NCBI RefSeq assembly: GCF_000155675.2
Contig: NC_020911.1
Location: 1,416,501-1,480,500 of the forward strand
DNA length: 64,000 bases
Direction: 5' to 3'
From: Octadecabacter antarcticus 307
GTDB lineage: Bacteria > Pseudomonadota > Alphaproteobacteria > Rhodobacterales > Rhodobacteraceae
Shown: positions 34,465-42,670 of the stretch, one piece after another
Layout: each line of letters begins with the position of its first letter
Numbering within the stretch: position 1 is the stretch's first letter
Translations under genes and position numbers: made by a program
The notes under the pieces: generated by a model
Told to the model about the DNA's origin: nothing
The model's database searches: none
What the model saw: only the letters and a program-made list of their open reading frames with translations

Positions 34465-34877
34465 CGCGGAGGGTTGGATGGCTGAGGTGTGGGGCAACTT
34501 GCATCTAGGAAAGTCCGGACTCCATCAAGGCACGGTGCCGGGTAACGCCCGGGCAGGGCAACCTGACGGATAGCGCCACAGAGAACAGACCGCCTTGCCG
34601 TGACAGAGGTTCGCCTTTGGCGCAGCAAGGTAAGGGTGAAACGGTGGGGTAAGAGCCCACCGCAGCGGTGGTAACATCGCTGGCATGGCAAGCCCTACCG
34701 GGAGCAATGCCAAATAGGGGCCGCGCGTGCAGGGTAACTTGCGCAGGATCGTCTTGATCCGAGCAGGTCCGGGTTGGCAGCTAGAGGGCACGTGGCAACA
34801 CGCGCTTGAGATGAATGGTCATCGAATTTGGGGCTACGGCCCCAAAGGAACAAAATCCGGCTTATAGATCCTCCGCG
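34465..34877 (+). ncRNA. rnpB: RNase P RNA, type A
   Basis: The conserved blocks are in order: GGAAAGTCCGGACTCC near the 5' end, GTAACGCCCGGGCAGGGCAA, AGCGCCACAGAGAACAGACC, GTAAGGGTGAAACGGTG and, at the 3' side, AACAAAATCCGGCTTATA. The outer helix P1 pairs CGCGGAGG (34465-34472) with CCTCCGCG (34870-34877). It is the catalytic RNA that matures tRNA 5' ends. Plus strand, directly after the amidase gene. Confidence 0.95.
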
Positions 34878-34906
34878 TATTTCTGGCCAAAGGGCCAGAA
34901 ATACGC
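34875..34906 (+). terminator. 14 bp perfect stem after rnpB
   Basis: GCGTATTTCTGGCC pairs perfectly with GGCCAGAAATACGC around AAAG. It begins in the last bases of P1. No T-run follows, so whether it terminates, or stabilises, the RNA is uncertain. Confidence 0.6.
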
Positions 34907-35201
34907 ATATGCAATAGGGGTTTGGTGTAGCCAAATTTCTGCATACACAGAAGTTAAGGCACGATGAGAGTTCGCTGGCCGAAGGAGCACAAATATAGAT
35001 AGGCAGCGCATGTTTGCAAAGCAAATGTGCCGCCTATTCTGACGTTAAGGCACGATCACATATCGGGTGGGCAAGTCGAGTTTTCCAATCACTTGCGCAG
35101 CCCACTAACCCTTTAAGGCGCAACAACAACTCAAATCCACCGACGCATATTGCGCCCTTCCTCAGACTCAGCCACTCTGCGCCAGTAAAGGAGCCCTGAG
35201 C
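34907..35201 (+). other. hairpin- and repeat-rich spacer between rnpB and the aldo/keto reductase gene
   Basis: No gene is visible. It holds a TTCTG-CATACA-CAGAA hairpin (34937-34952), two 13 bp direct repeats GTTAAGGCACGAT (34953-34965 and 35044-35056), and a long hairpin with a TTTGC-AAA-GCAAA tip between them at 34999-35037 (outer pairing ATAGGC with GCCTAT). Confidence 0.7.
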
Positions 35202-36248
35202 ATGACCTACACCGCCGCAGCTGACCGCTATGACCGCATGATTTACCGCCGCTGCGGTAATTCCGGCCTGAAACTCCCAGCGGTGTCGTTCGGACTTTGG
35301 CATAATTTTGGCGACGACACGCCCCACGACATTAAACGCGACATGTGCCGTACTGCGTTCGATCACGGTATCACGCACTTCGATTTGGCCAACAACTACG
35401 GCCCACCCGCGGGAAGTGCTGAGGAAGCCTTTGGCGAGATATTGCGTACTGATTTCAAGGCCTACCGCGACGAACTTATTATCAGTTCAAAGGCGGGTTA
35501 CGACATGTGGGCAGGGCCATACGGCGAATGGGGCAGCCGCAAATACATGATCGCTTCGTGTGACCAATCGCTCAAGCGTCTCGGCGTTGATTACGTCGAC
35601 ATCTTTTATTCGCACCGCTTCGATCCTGATACGCCGCTGGAAGAAAGCATGGGCGCGCTGGATCACATCGTGCGGTCTGGCCGCGCGCAGTACGTCGGTA
35701 TTTCGTCGTATAATTCCGAACGCACCCGCGAGGCCGTGGCAATCCTGAAAGACCTCGGCACGCCGTGCCTAATCCACCAGCCAAGTTATAATATGTTGAA
35801 TCGCTGGATCGAACGCGACGGGCTAAAGGACACGCTAAATGACCTTGGCGTGGGATCCATTGCATTCACGCCCTTGGCGCAAGGATTGCTAAGCAACAAG
35901 TACCTCAGCGGTATTCCTGATGGCAGCCGCGCCACGAAAGACAGTTCACTAGATGCGGGCGTCATCACGGATGAGATGGTCACTGCGTTGCGAGGATTGA
36001 ATGCGGTCGCGCAAACTCGTGGCCAGACTTTGGCGCAAATGGCGATTTCATGGGTTCTGCGCGACCGCGGTCCGAACGGCGTGGGAATCACTACGGCGCT
36101 GATCGGCGCGTCAAATCCGGCCCAGATCGTAGACTGCGCGGGCGCTGCCCAAAACCTTGATTTTACCCCGTCTGAATTGACCGAGATTGATAAATTTGCC
36201 AATGACAAACGCCTGAACCTTTGGGCGAATTCATCGGAAGGCGTTTAA
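35202..36248 (+). CDS. L-glyceraldehyde 3-phosphate reductase-like aldo/keto reductase
   Basis: A 348-residue aldo/keto reductase of the YghZ/Gpr type. [20 protein letters not shown] and the catalytic tetrad residues Asp, Tyr, Lys ([18 protein letters not shown]) and His are visible, and [33 protein letters not shown] and [14 protein letters not shown] are family hallmarks. It should reduce toxic or dead-end aldehydes such as L-glyceraldehyde 3-phosphate with NADPH. The start at 35202 has AAGGAG 8 bases upstream. Confidence 0.9.
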   Translation: MTYTAAADRYDRMIYRRCGNSGLKLPAVSFGLWHNFGDDTPHDIKRDMCRTAFDHGITHFDLANNYGPPAGSAEEAFGEILRTDFKAYRDELIISSKAGYDMWAGPYGEWGSRKYMIASCDQSLKRLGVDYVDIFYSHRFDPDTPLEESMGALDHIVRSGRAQYVGISSYNSERTREAVAILKDLGTPCLIHQPSYNMLNRWIERDGLKDTLNDLGVGSIAFTPLAQGLLSNKYLSGIPDGSRATKDSSLDAGVITDEMVTALRGLNAVAQTRGQTLAQMAISWVLRDRGPNGVGITTALIGASNPAQIVDCAGAAQNLDFTPSELTEIDKFANDKRLNLWANSSEGV

Positions 36249-36346
36249 CGCGCCGTTTGCAGTTGACTCGGGCGCTCAACCCCTTAGAAGGCTGGCTTCA
36301 GAGACATTTAATCGCAGCACTTTTTGCGCGAATTCGGAGAGAACCC

Positions 36347-36514
36347 ATGGCGAAGCCAACCACGATCAAAATCCGCCTGAACTCCACCGCAGGCACTGGC
36401 CACTTCTATGTGGCAAAGAAAAACGCACGTACCATGACGGAAAAGATGGTCGTTAACAAATATGACCCAGTTGTCCGCAAGCACGTTGAATACAAAGAAG
36501 GTAAGATCAAGTAA
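36347..36514 (+). CDS. rpmG: 50S ribosomal protein L33
   Basis: A 55-residue L33. [40 protein letters not shown] and [12 protein letters not shown] are the family core. It has no CxxC pairs, so it is the zinc-free form common in alphaproteobacteria. CGGAGAG lies upstream. Confidence 0.97.
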   Translation: MAKPTTIKIRLNSTAGTGHFYVAKKNARTMTEKMVVNKYDPVVRKHVEYKEGKIK

Positions 36515-36537
36515 GATCGGCTGACTTTGACGAATTT

Positions 36538-36572
36538 GACGGGTCGCCCTGACAGGGTGGCCCGTTTTCGTT
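36538..36572 (+). terminator. rho-independent terminator after rpmG
   Basis: GACGGGTCGCCCT and AGGGTGGCCCGTT pair with one mismatch around GAC, and the stem is followed by TTTTCGTTT. Confidence 0.8.
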
Positions 36573-36660
36573 TGCGGGATCACGAAAGCGAAATCGGGGC
36601 GGGACGCGACCGAAACATTGGTGTGTCAGAAGTCGCCGGCGCCAAAGTCCGGCCGGTCCA

Positions 36661-37112
36661 CTAAAACCTGAACGTGCTGAATTTATCGACTGCATTATAC
36701 ATCAAATAGAACGTAGCATCCTTGCCGTTGCAGTCCCATTTCGGGTCGGCGAAACGAATGGATGCTCTTGGTGGTTGCAGCAGACACTGCACGCCCTTTG
36801 TTGTTGTGATGCGTTCAATTGAACAGCTATCGTAGGTCATTGCGCGCAGCGCACCGCTACACAGCCCTGCCATATCAAACCTTTCCTCAACCGGATGATC
36901 CGGCCGCGTCCCCTGACTCGCTGAAGTATCCAAATCGTCTGCGTCATGATTGCGCCCGTTGTACCCGCCATGACGCTTTGCCCGTTGATGGATGTCACCC
37001 GCTTCGTATCGCTATCAGGATCAAACCCAAGTGCTGTCAACCCATCGATTGCCCGCACATTGACTTGCTGCCACAGTCCTGTGGACACGGTAGGTTCCGC
37101 CTTATGTCCCAA
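36661..37112 (-). pseudogene. small hypothetical protein, frameshifted
   Basis: The minus strand reads MGHKAEPTVSTGLWQQVNVR, then LGFDPDSDTKRVTSINGQSV and GAIMTQTIWIL in one frame, and DTSASQGTRPDHPVEERFD, GLCSGALRAMTYDSCSIERI and DATFYLMYNAVDKFSTFRF in the next. The join around 36935 implies one lost or gained base. I do not recognise the family; conserved cysteines (GLC, DSC, QCLL, DCN) suggest an exported disulphide protein, though no leader is kept. It is divergent from the dead GNAT gene. Confidence 0.55.
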
Positions 37113-37182
37113 ATTACGATGGCACGCAGGGGCGCAGCCGTTCGTACCATAGGTTAACCAGTTGATTATGTCGGAGGATGTG

Positions 37183-37584
37183 ATGTTTCAAATTCGCACC
37201 GCTACCAAGCGGGATATCGCTGCTGTTGATGCACTTCTGGCGTGAGCCTATCCGCGCCTGCTTAAGGGCGACTACCCACCGTCACCCCTTGTGTGGATGG
37301 CCTTGCCATTGATCAGTCGTATACAGCCTTCGCTGATGGCCTGCAGGATGTATTACGTGCTTGAAGACGAAAGCACCTTGATTGGGGGCGCTTTGCTTGG
37401 GGCAGGCGGATAGACTGCACAGTCATCAGGTAAAGCCACCGGACTTCGCCGTCTGTACTGTCTTTCGACTCTAACCGCCGAACCGTTTTATACGGCTATG
37501 GGCTTCGAAACTTTCGGACCTGTTACCATCCTTCTTGTAGATGGAATCGATTTTCCCGCGATCGAAATGGAACGCCACCTCTAG
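37183..37584 (+). pseudogene. GNAT family acetyltransferase, decayed
   Basis: From ATG at 37183 the frame reads MFQIRTATKRDIAAVDALLA, then TGA, AYPRLLKGDYPPSPLVWMA, MYYVLEDESTLIGGALLGAG, another stop, and a tail FYTAMGFETFGPVTILLVDG, VDGIDFPAIEMERHL ending at 37584. The middle, where the acetyl-CoA loop should be, is missing or scrambled (TAQSSGKATGLRRLYCLST). At least two stop codons interrupt it. The final GFETFG strand is a typical GNAT end. It precedes the intergenic TATTTTT-type repeat. Confidence 0.75.
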
Positions 37585-37585
37585 C

Positions 37586-37650
37586 TTTGTCTTTGTCTCA
37601 AAAATATCCTGGGGGGAGTCGCGCAGCGACTGGGGGCTAGCCCCCTTTTT
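37586..37650 (-). repeat. composite intergenic element (palindrome, hairpin, TATTTTTGAGACAAAG motif)
   Basis: Read on the minus strand: GGGGGCTAGCCCCC palindrome, hairpin AGTCGC-TGC-GCGACT, then CCCCCCAGGATATTTTTGAG and ACAAAGACAAAG. The same order of three modules occurs at 42.49 and 47.91 kb. Confidence 0.75.
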
Positions 37651-37684
37651 GATCGGATTTGCGCAGAAAATTCGAACCGAACAA

Positions 37685-37722
37685 AAAAGGGCCGCCCCTG
37701 AACTAAACCAAGGACGGCCCTA
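37685..37722 (-). terminator. terminator of the BI-1 gene
   Basis: On the minus strand AGGGCCGTCC pairs with GGGCGGCCCT around a TTGGTTTAGTTCA loop and is followed by TTTTTTGTT. It lies about 20 bp past the stop codon. Confidence 0.85.
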
Positions 37723-37742
37723 AATTTCCAAACATTAAGACG

Positions 37743-38519
37743 TTATTCGCGGCTGCCCATCAGTTGCAGCAGGAACATGAACATGTTGATGAAGTTGATA
37801 TAAAGGCTCAGTGAGCCCATGATCGCAGACTTATCCATCCATTCCTGATCACCGTGTGCTGCATGCGCGATGTAGTCCGTCTTGATCCGCTGCGTGTCGT
37901 AAGCAGTCAAGCCTGCGAAAATCAGCAAACCAATGATCGACACGGCCCAGCCGATGACGTCGGACTGCAGCCAGATGTTCACGATGGACGCAACGATCAG
38001 GCCGATAATGCCCATGATCAAAAAACCGCCCCAACCGGAAATGTCGCGCTTGGTGGTATACCCCCAAAGCGAAAGGCCCGCGAAAGCGATCGAAGTGATC
38101 AAAAAGACCTGCGCAATCGAAGCACCGGTAAACGCCACAAAGATCCAAGAGATCGACACGCCCATTGCAGTCGCAAAGACGTAAAAGAACGTCTGTGCAG
38201 CGGCGGCTGACATGCGGTTGATCATCGCGCTAAACACGAAGACCAAGACCAGCGGCAGGAACATGATGACCCACTTCAGCGGGCTAAGATATAAGGTGGC
38301 GCCCAAATCGGTTAGGTATTGATTTGACCCAATTGCGTACTGCGTCGGCACGTCGGACACAGTCATTGTGCCAATCGCCCACGCCGCCAAGAACGTCATA
38401 AGCAGACCAAATGACATAAGCCCGTAGACCTTGTTCATATGGGCGCGCAGGCCCTCATCTATTTCCGCCGCACGAACGCCAATCGTGGCGCCCATTTGCG
38501 GGGTTCTGTAGTCAGCCAT
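37743..38519 (-). CDS. Bax inhibitor-1/YccA family protein
   Basis: A 258-residue protein with seven hydrophobic helices, a typical BI-1 layout: FLAAWAIGTMTV, WVIMFLPLVLVFVFSAMI, FFYVFATAMGVSISWIFVAF, VFLITSIAFAGLSLWGYTTK, and TAYDTQRIK near the C terminus. Members act in the inner membrane, possibly as calcium or proton-linked regulators of proteases or ion balance. ATG at 38519 follows GGAGGGA at good spacing. A terminator lies 20 bp past its stop. Confidence 0.92.
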   Translation of the reverse strand: MADYRTPQMGATIGVRAAEIDEGLRAHMNKVYGLMSFGLLMTFLAAWAIGTMTVSDVPTQYAIGSNQYLTDLGATLYLSPLKWVIMFLPLVLVFVFSAMINRMSAAAAQTFFYVFATAMGVSISWIFVAFTGASIAQVFLITSIAFAGLSLWGYTTKRDISGWGGFLIMGIIGLIVASIVNIWLQSDVIGWAVSIIGLLIFAGLTAYDTQRIKTDYIAHAAHGDQEWMDKSAIMGSLSLYINFINMFMFLLQLMGSRE

Positions 38520-38699
38520 GTACATCCCTCCGGGATTAATAATTCAAACATTCGAGCCCCAGTTGCCGCCGAGCAGCTTCTGGAACTTCCTTGAGGGAGA
38601 TATTGGCATGATTTCACTGTAATTCAAGGGAAACCGCAGGCTAATCCGCGCATTTGTATGCATTTTTGGTTTGAATGCCACGTTGTTTGCGGTGAATGT

Positions 38700-38918
38700 C
38701 TAGTGGCAAAGTCGCTTTGGCAGATCCCAGAACGGGCGCGCGGCCTCAATCGCGGCGTCTTGCGGTGAAATTCCGAGGTCTTTGAGGCGCGCATCATCAA
38801 GGTTTGCCAAGGCGCGGCGCTGGGTCCAAACGGCGAAAACCGTCGCAATGGATGGCATGTGTACTGTGCCGCTGTTGCGCGAACTTCGGTTGCGGGTGGG
38901 ATTTAGGGTAAACGTCAT
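38700..38918 (-). CDS. DUF1127 (YjiS-like) small protein
   Basis: A 72-residue protein. The last ~45 residues carry the DUF1127 pattern: VWTQRRALANLDDARLKDLGISPQDA. Small arginine-rich proteins of this family have been tied to RNA metabolism and phosphate or nitrogen stress in some alphaproteobacteria. It is a monocistronic gene divergent from the LysR gene, with an AT-rich region upstream. Confidence 0.9.
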   Translation of the reverse strand: MTFTLNPTRNRSSRNSGTVHMPSIATVFAVWTQRRALANLDDARLKDLGISPQDAAIEAARPFWDLPKRLCH

Positions 38919-39032
38919 ATCCTGTCCTTTCGTGATGCAATGTCACTGTTTCATTCGATATGTTGATATATCCACGATGCTGTGACATAAGGGAAATGAA
39001 TGATTGATAGATGAAGCATCAGGATTAGTGAT

Positions 39033-39917
39033 ATGGCGAGAAACCTAGACATGACCGCAATGCGCTCTTTTGTGATGGTTGCGGATGCGGGCGGGGTGAC
39101 AAAGGCGGCGGGGCTTTTGAACCTGACGCAATCGGCGGTGTCGATGCAGCTCAAACGCTTAGAAGAAAGCCTGAACCTTTCCTTGCTTGACCGATCTGCG
39201 CGTCAGATTTCGGTGACGCCAGAAGGTGAACAATTGCTAAGTTATGCGCGGCGGATGTTGTCGCTCAACGACGAGGCGCTGCGACGGTTGACGGCAGAAA
39301 ACTATGAAGGCGAAATCAGCCTTGGCGTGCCTCACGATATCATTTATCCATATATTCCACCGGTTTTGCGCCGCTTTGCCGCCGATTTTCCGCGCATGAA
39401 GATTAAGTTGGTGTCGTCACCAACCAAAATTTTGCGCGAAATGTTCGGGCGCGGTGAGATTGATGCGATCGTGACGACTGAATTACACCCTGGTCCCGGC
39501 GGCGAATCACTGGTGACATTGCCGCTGGTTTGGGTTGGTGCCGTCGACGGCATCGCGTGGCGAAATCGCCCGCTGCCCGTCGCGTTCTGCAAGAACTGTA
39601 TTTTCCGTGCAGGCGTGTTGAAACGGTTGGATGCGGCCCAGTTCGATTGGCAGATGGTGGTGGAATCAGATCTTGATAACGCGGTCGATGCGGTTGTGAG
39701 CGCCGATCTCGCGGTGCATGCACTCATCAAAGGGGTTTACCCGCGCCAGACAGCGCCGGTGCCTCACGATGGTGCGCTGCCCGATCCCGGAAAGACCCAG
39801 ATAGTGCTGTATATGCAGGCCAAAGACGATCCTGTACAGGGCGCGCTGCACGACATGATCCGTCATTCCTATCTGTCCGAATGGGCGGGCGCGGATGTGG
39901 AGCGACGCAGTGCATAA
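39033..39917 (+). CDS. LysR-family transcriptional regulator
   Basis: A 294-residue LTTR. The N-terminal winged helix-turn-helix is at residues ~5-65 (AGGVTKAAGLLNLTQSAVSM, QLKRLEESLNLSLLDRSARQ), followed by a linker (SYARRMLSLNDEALRRL) and a substrate-binding domain (GEISLGVPHDIIYPYIPPVL, EIDAIVTTELHPGPGGES). The effector and targets are unknown. DUF1127 is divergent from it, and a quinone oxidoreductase converges with it. Confidence 0.93.
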   Translation: MARNLDMTAMRSFVMVADAGGVTKAAGLLNLTQSAVSMQLKRLEESLNLSLLDRSARQISVTPEGEQLLSYARRMLSLNDEALRRLTAENYEGEISLGVPHDIIYPYIPPVLRRFAADFPRMKIKLVSSPTKILREMFGRGEIDAIVTTELHPGPGGESLVTLPLVWVGAVDGIAWRNRPLPVAFCKNCIFRAGVLKRLDAAQFDWQMVVESDLDNAVDAVVSADLAVHALIKGVYPRQTAPVPHDGALPDPGKTQIVLYMQAKDDPVQGALHDMIRHSYLSEWAGADVERRSA

Positions 39918-39942
39918 TTAAGGCGCTTGAAAAATTTTGGGT

Positions 39943-40899
39943 CTAAGGGGTCACAACAACCTTACCTGTGCTTTTGCGACTGCGCAGCAGGTCGAGCGCA
40001 TCTGCTGCGTTGTCCAGCGGCACGACTTGGCTGACATGGGGTTTTAGGCGGCCTTGGGCGTACCAGTTGAGCAATTCACCCATGCTGTCGGTTAGTGCTG
40101 TGGGGTTGAACTTTAGGTAGCCACCCCAGTAAAAACCAATGACGGTTATGTTTTTAACCAGCAGATGGTTGGCTGGAATCTGCGGTATGTCGCCGCTGGC
40201 AAACCCGATAACCACGATTCGCCCTTCGCGGTTGGTCGCACGCAGAGCGGCCTTAAAGGACACCCCCCCCACCGGATCATAAACCACATCGGCGCCGCCG
40301 AGCGCGCGGACCGCCGCCGTGATATCGTCGCTGGCATCGATCACGTGATCTGCACCTGCAGCCTTGGCCACCGCCATTTTTTCGGTCCCTCGCGCGATAC
40401 CAATGACCGTCGCGCCCATGGCTTTGCCGATCTCAACCGCTGTTAGGCCAACGCCCCCCGCCGCCCCCATGACCAACAGCGTTTCCCCTGCTTGCAGTTT
40501 GGCGCGACGGGTCAACGCAAGATGGGACGTGCCGTATGCGACCTGAAACCCTGCAGCGGCCTCGGACGTCATTGTGTCAGGGACTTCGCGGCACAACGCG
40601 GCCGGAAAAACACCTTGATCGGCCAGCCCGCCTTGGCCGCCGAACACCGCAACGCGCGCACCAATTGCTGGGGACATCACGCCTGCGCCAAGCGCGAGAA
40701 CCGTGCCGCAAACCTCCATTCCCAAGGTGAATGGCGGGGTGGGCGTATCCTGATAGGTGCCATTTGCCATCAATAAGTCCGCAAAGTTAAGCCCGCAGGC
40801 CTCAATGTTCAGCAACACCTCGCCTTCTGCGGGTAGCATCGCTGCGGTGTTGATTAACGTGGCTGGCGTTTCGAATGTGGTGACTTGGAAGGCGCGCAT
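39943..40899 (-). CDS. NADPH:quinone oxidoreductase family protein (zinc-free MDR)
   Basis: A 318-residue medium-chain reductase without the catalytic zinc cysteines. The cofactor loop GAAGGVGLTAVEIGKAMGA near residue 145 and the N-terminal VLLNIEACGLNFADLLMANG are typical of QOR-like enzymes. FYWGGYLKFNP resembles the enoyl or quinone reductase subgroup seen beside beta-oxidation genes. The physiological electron acceptor is unknown. It converges with the LysR gene. Confidence 0.9.
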   Translation of the reverse strand: MRAFQVTTFETPATLINTAAMLPAEGEVLLNIEACGLNFADLLMANGTYQDTPTPPFTLGMEVCGTVLALGAGVMSPAIGARVAVFGGQGGLADQGVFPAALCREVPDTMTSEAAAGFQVAYGTSHLALTRRAKLQAGETLLVMGAAGGVGLTAVEIGKAMGATVIGIARGTEKMAVAKAAGADHVIDASDDITAAVRALGGADVVYDPVGGVSFKAALRATNREGRIVVIGFASGDIPQIPANHLLVKNITVIGFYWGGYLKFNPTALTDSMGELLNWYAQGRLKPHVSQVVPLDNAADALDLLRSRKSTGKVVVTP

Positions 40900-41188
40900 G
40901 GGGAACTTTCATAAAAATTGTTGCTTTAATAGACAAATAGATAACGGTCTTCAGAAAGGGAATGGTGGAGAAAAGTCTGACGATAAAGACAGCGACGAAG
41001 ACCTTTCCGTCAAGATTCACCGAACGAACCTGTCCTAAAGGATAGGCTAGTGGATGCAACCCTTGCGTGTCTCGGTTTGGATCGTTTGTCTAGGAACCAG
41101 ATCATGAGAAACTGCACAAAAATATTTAGCTCGTCTTGGCCTGCGCATTATGTCGGGGTCAGGCAACGTATTGCACAGGGAGAAAACT
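40900..41188. other. spacer between the quinone reductase and XRE genes
   Basis: Divergent promoter region with no gene visible. A short imperfect hairpin CCTGTCC-TAAA-GGATAGG is seen near 41030-41047. Confidence 0.5.
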
Positions 41189-41557
41189 ATGAAACACCTA
41201 GTTGACGTTCACGTTGGAAAACGCATCCGCCACCGCCGTTGGGTCAGTGGCACAACGCAGCAACATCTTGCCGATCAAGTTGGTATCAAGTTCCAGCAAA
41301 TCCAGAAATATGAAACTGGCATGAACCGGGTCAGCGCGTCGCGTCTTTGGGGCATTGCCCATGCATTGGGCGTCGAAGTTGCGTTCTTCTTTGAAGGTCT
41401 TGACGGTGATCTGATTGGAAAAGACCTTGGTGGCATGCCGAGCGACATCCTGTCCGACAAGGAAGCGTTGGATCTGCTGCGGTCCTATTACGCAATTCCT
41501 GAACATCAGCGCCGCCGTTTGTTCGACCTTGCCCGTGTGTTGAGCGAAGCGGCATAG
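41189..41557 (+). CDS. XRE-family transcriptional regulator
   Basis: A 122-residue protein with a helix-turn-helix at residues ~10-65 (GKRIRHRRWVSGTTQQHLAD, KFQQIQKYETGMNRVSASRL, and IAHALGVEVAFFFEGL). The C terminus ends EHQRRRLFDLARVL, a pattern of small rhizobial and roseobacterial XRE proteins next to cell-cycle or stress genes. GGGAGAA precedes the start at 41189. It is 86 bp from the HisN-like gene on the same strand. Confidence 0.9.
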   Translation: MKHLVDVHVGKRIRHRRWVSGTTQQHLADQVGIKFQQIQKYETGMNRVSASRLWGIAHALGVEVAFFFEGLDGDLIGKDLGGMPSDILSDKEALDLLRSYYAIPEHQRRRLFDLARVLSEAA

Positions 41558-41643
41558 GCCCACCCAATCCAAACCATTCCACTTGACCTTTGGCCACCCG
41601 CGCGACTACCGCAGTGGGACCAGTTTGGCCAAAGGCGAGTGTG

Positions 41644-42456
41644 ATGATCCTTTCGAAGATATCCCTGAGATCGGATGATCAGGCCGCGCTGCGGACCTGT
41701 GCCCATGTTATGGCTGACGCCGCACGCGATGTGATCCTGCCGCTGTTCCGGTCGGGTCTTGTGTCCGACAACAAGGACGCTGGTGGATTTGACCCCGTTA
41801 CAGAAGCTGATCGCGCTGCGGAGCAAGCAATGCGGGCGGTTTTGGCTGACTTGCGCCCTGCGGATGGAATTTTGGGCGAAGAATTCGGGATAAGCGATGG
41901 AACCAGCGGTTTGCAATGGGTGCTTGACCCGATTGACGGCACGCGTGGATTTATCAGTGGCACACCAACCTGGGGAGTGCTGATCTCTGTGCGCGACGCG
42001 GGAGGGCCGTTGTACGGCATGATTGACCAGCCCTATATTGGTGAGCGGTTTGAGGGCGGCTTTGGCTGCGCTGAAATGATCGGTCCATTGGGGCCGCGGG
42101 CCCTTGCGACCAAAACCACAACTGAATTGGCCGATGCGACGATCCTGACGACGTTTCCGGAGGTTGGCGCACTGCAAGATGGCGCTGGGTTCCATGACGT
42201 GGCAGGTCGCTGCAAACTGACCCGTTATGGCATGGATTGTTATGGTTACGCATTGTTGGCCGCTGGGCAGGTTGATCTTGTTATCGAAGCAGGGCTGAGT
42301 GCGTATGACATCCAAGCGCCGATTGCTGTGATCAAGGCTGCGGGCGGGATCGTCACTGATTGGCGGGGCGGTCCGGCCCACGACGGCGGGCGGGCATTGG
42401 CGGCGGCGAACGGGACACTGCACGCGCGGGCGCTGGAGATTTTGGTCAAGTACTAG
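41644..42456 (+). CDS. hisN: histidinol-phosphatase, inositol monophosphatase family
   Basis: A 270-residue IMPase-fold phosphatase. Metal-binding motifs are GEEFG near residue 79 and DPIDGTRGFISG near residue 97 and AYDIQAPIAVIKAAGG near residue 223. Actinobacterial and alphaproteobacterial members of this subgroup are the HisN histidinol-phosphatases; since hisB in this window lacks a phosphatase domain, that role fits. The start at 41644 is supported by GGCGAG upstream. Confidence 0.85.
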   Translation: MILSKISLRSDDQAALRTCAHVMADAARDVILPLFRSGLVSDNKDAGGFDPVTEADRAAEQAMRAVLADLRPADGILGEEFGISDGTSGLQWVLDPIDGTRGFISGTPTWGVLISVRDAGGPLYGMIDQPYIGERFEGGFGCAEMIGPLGPRALATKTTTELADATILTTFPEVGALQDGAGFHDVAGRCKLTRYGMDCYGYALLAAGQVDLVIEAGLSAYDIQAPIAVIKAAGGIVTDWRGGPAHDGGRALAAANGTLHARALEILVKY

Positions 42457-42488
42457 CCGAATTTTCTGCGCCAATCGGATCGAGCCAA

Positions 42489-42558
42489 TCGGATCAAGAG
42501 GGGGACTAGTCCCCCGTCCTTCGGACTCCCCCAAGGATATTTTTTAGACAAAGACGGG
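42489..42558 (+). repeat. composite intergenic element
   Basis: GGGGGACTAGTCCCCC palindrome, GTCC-TTC-GGAC hairpin, then CCCCCAAGGATATTTTTTAG and ACAAAGACGGG. It sits between hisN and the deaminase gene. Same module order as at 37.6 and 47.9 kb. Confidence 0.78.
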
Positions 42559-42670
42559 TTTAGAAATATAGGGTTGATCGCTGTTGCGGTTCGCCGCTAG
42601 TCTTGGCTTGTCGCGCCCTTACCTGTTCTGGCGGCACTTTATTCAGCGAACGGGATCGAAGGGAGGGCAG

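Noticed and set aside
34540..34565. GCCCGGGCAGGG in rnpB looks like the left block of the hairpin element.
   Set aside because: It is a conserved part of RNase P RNA and lacks the right block and the stem.
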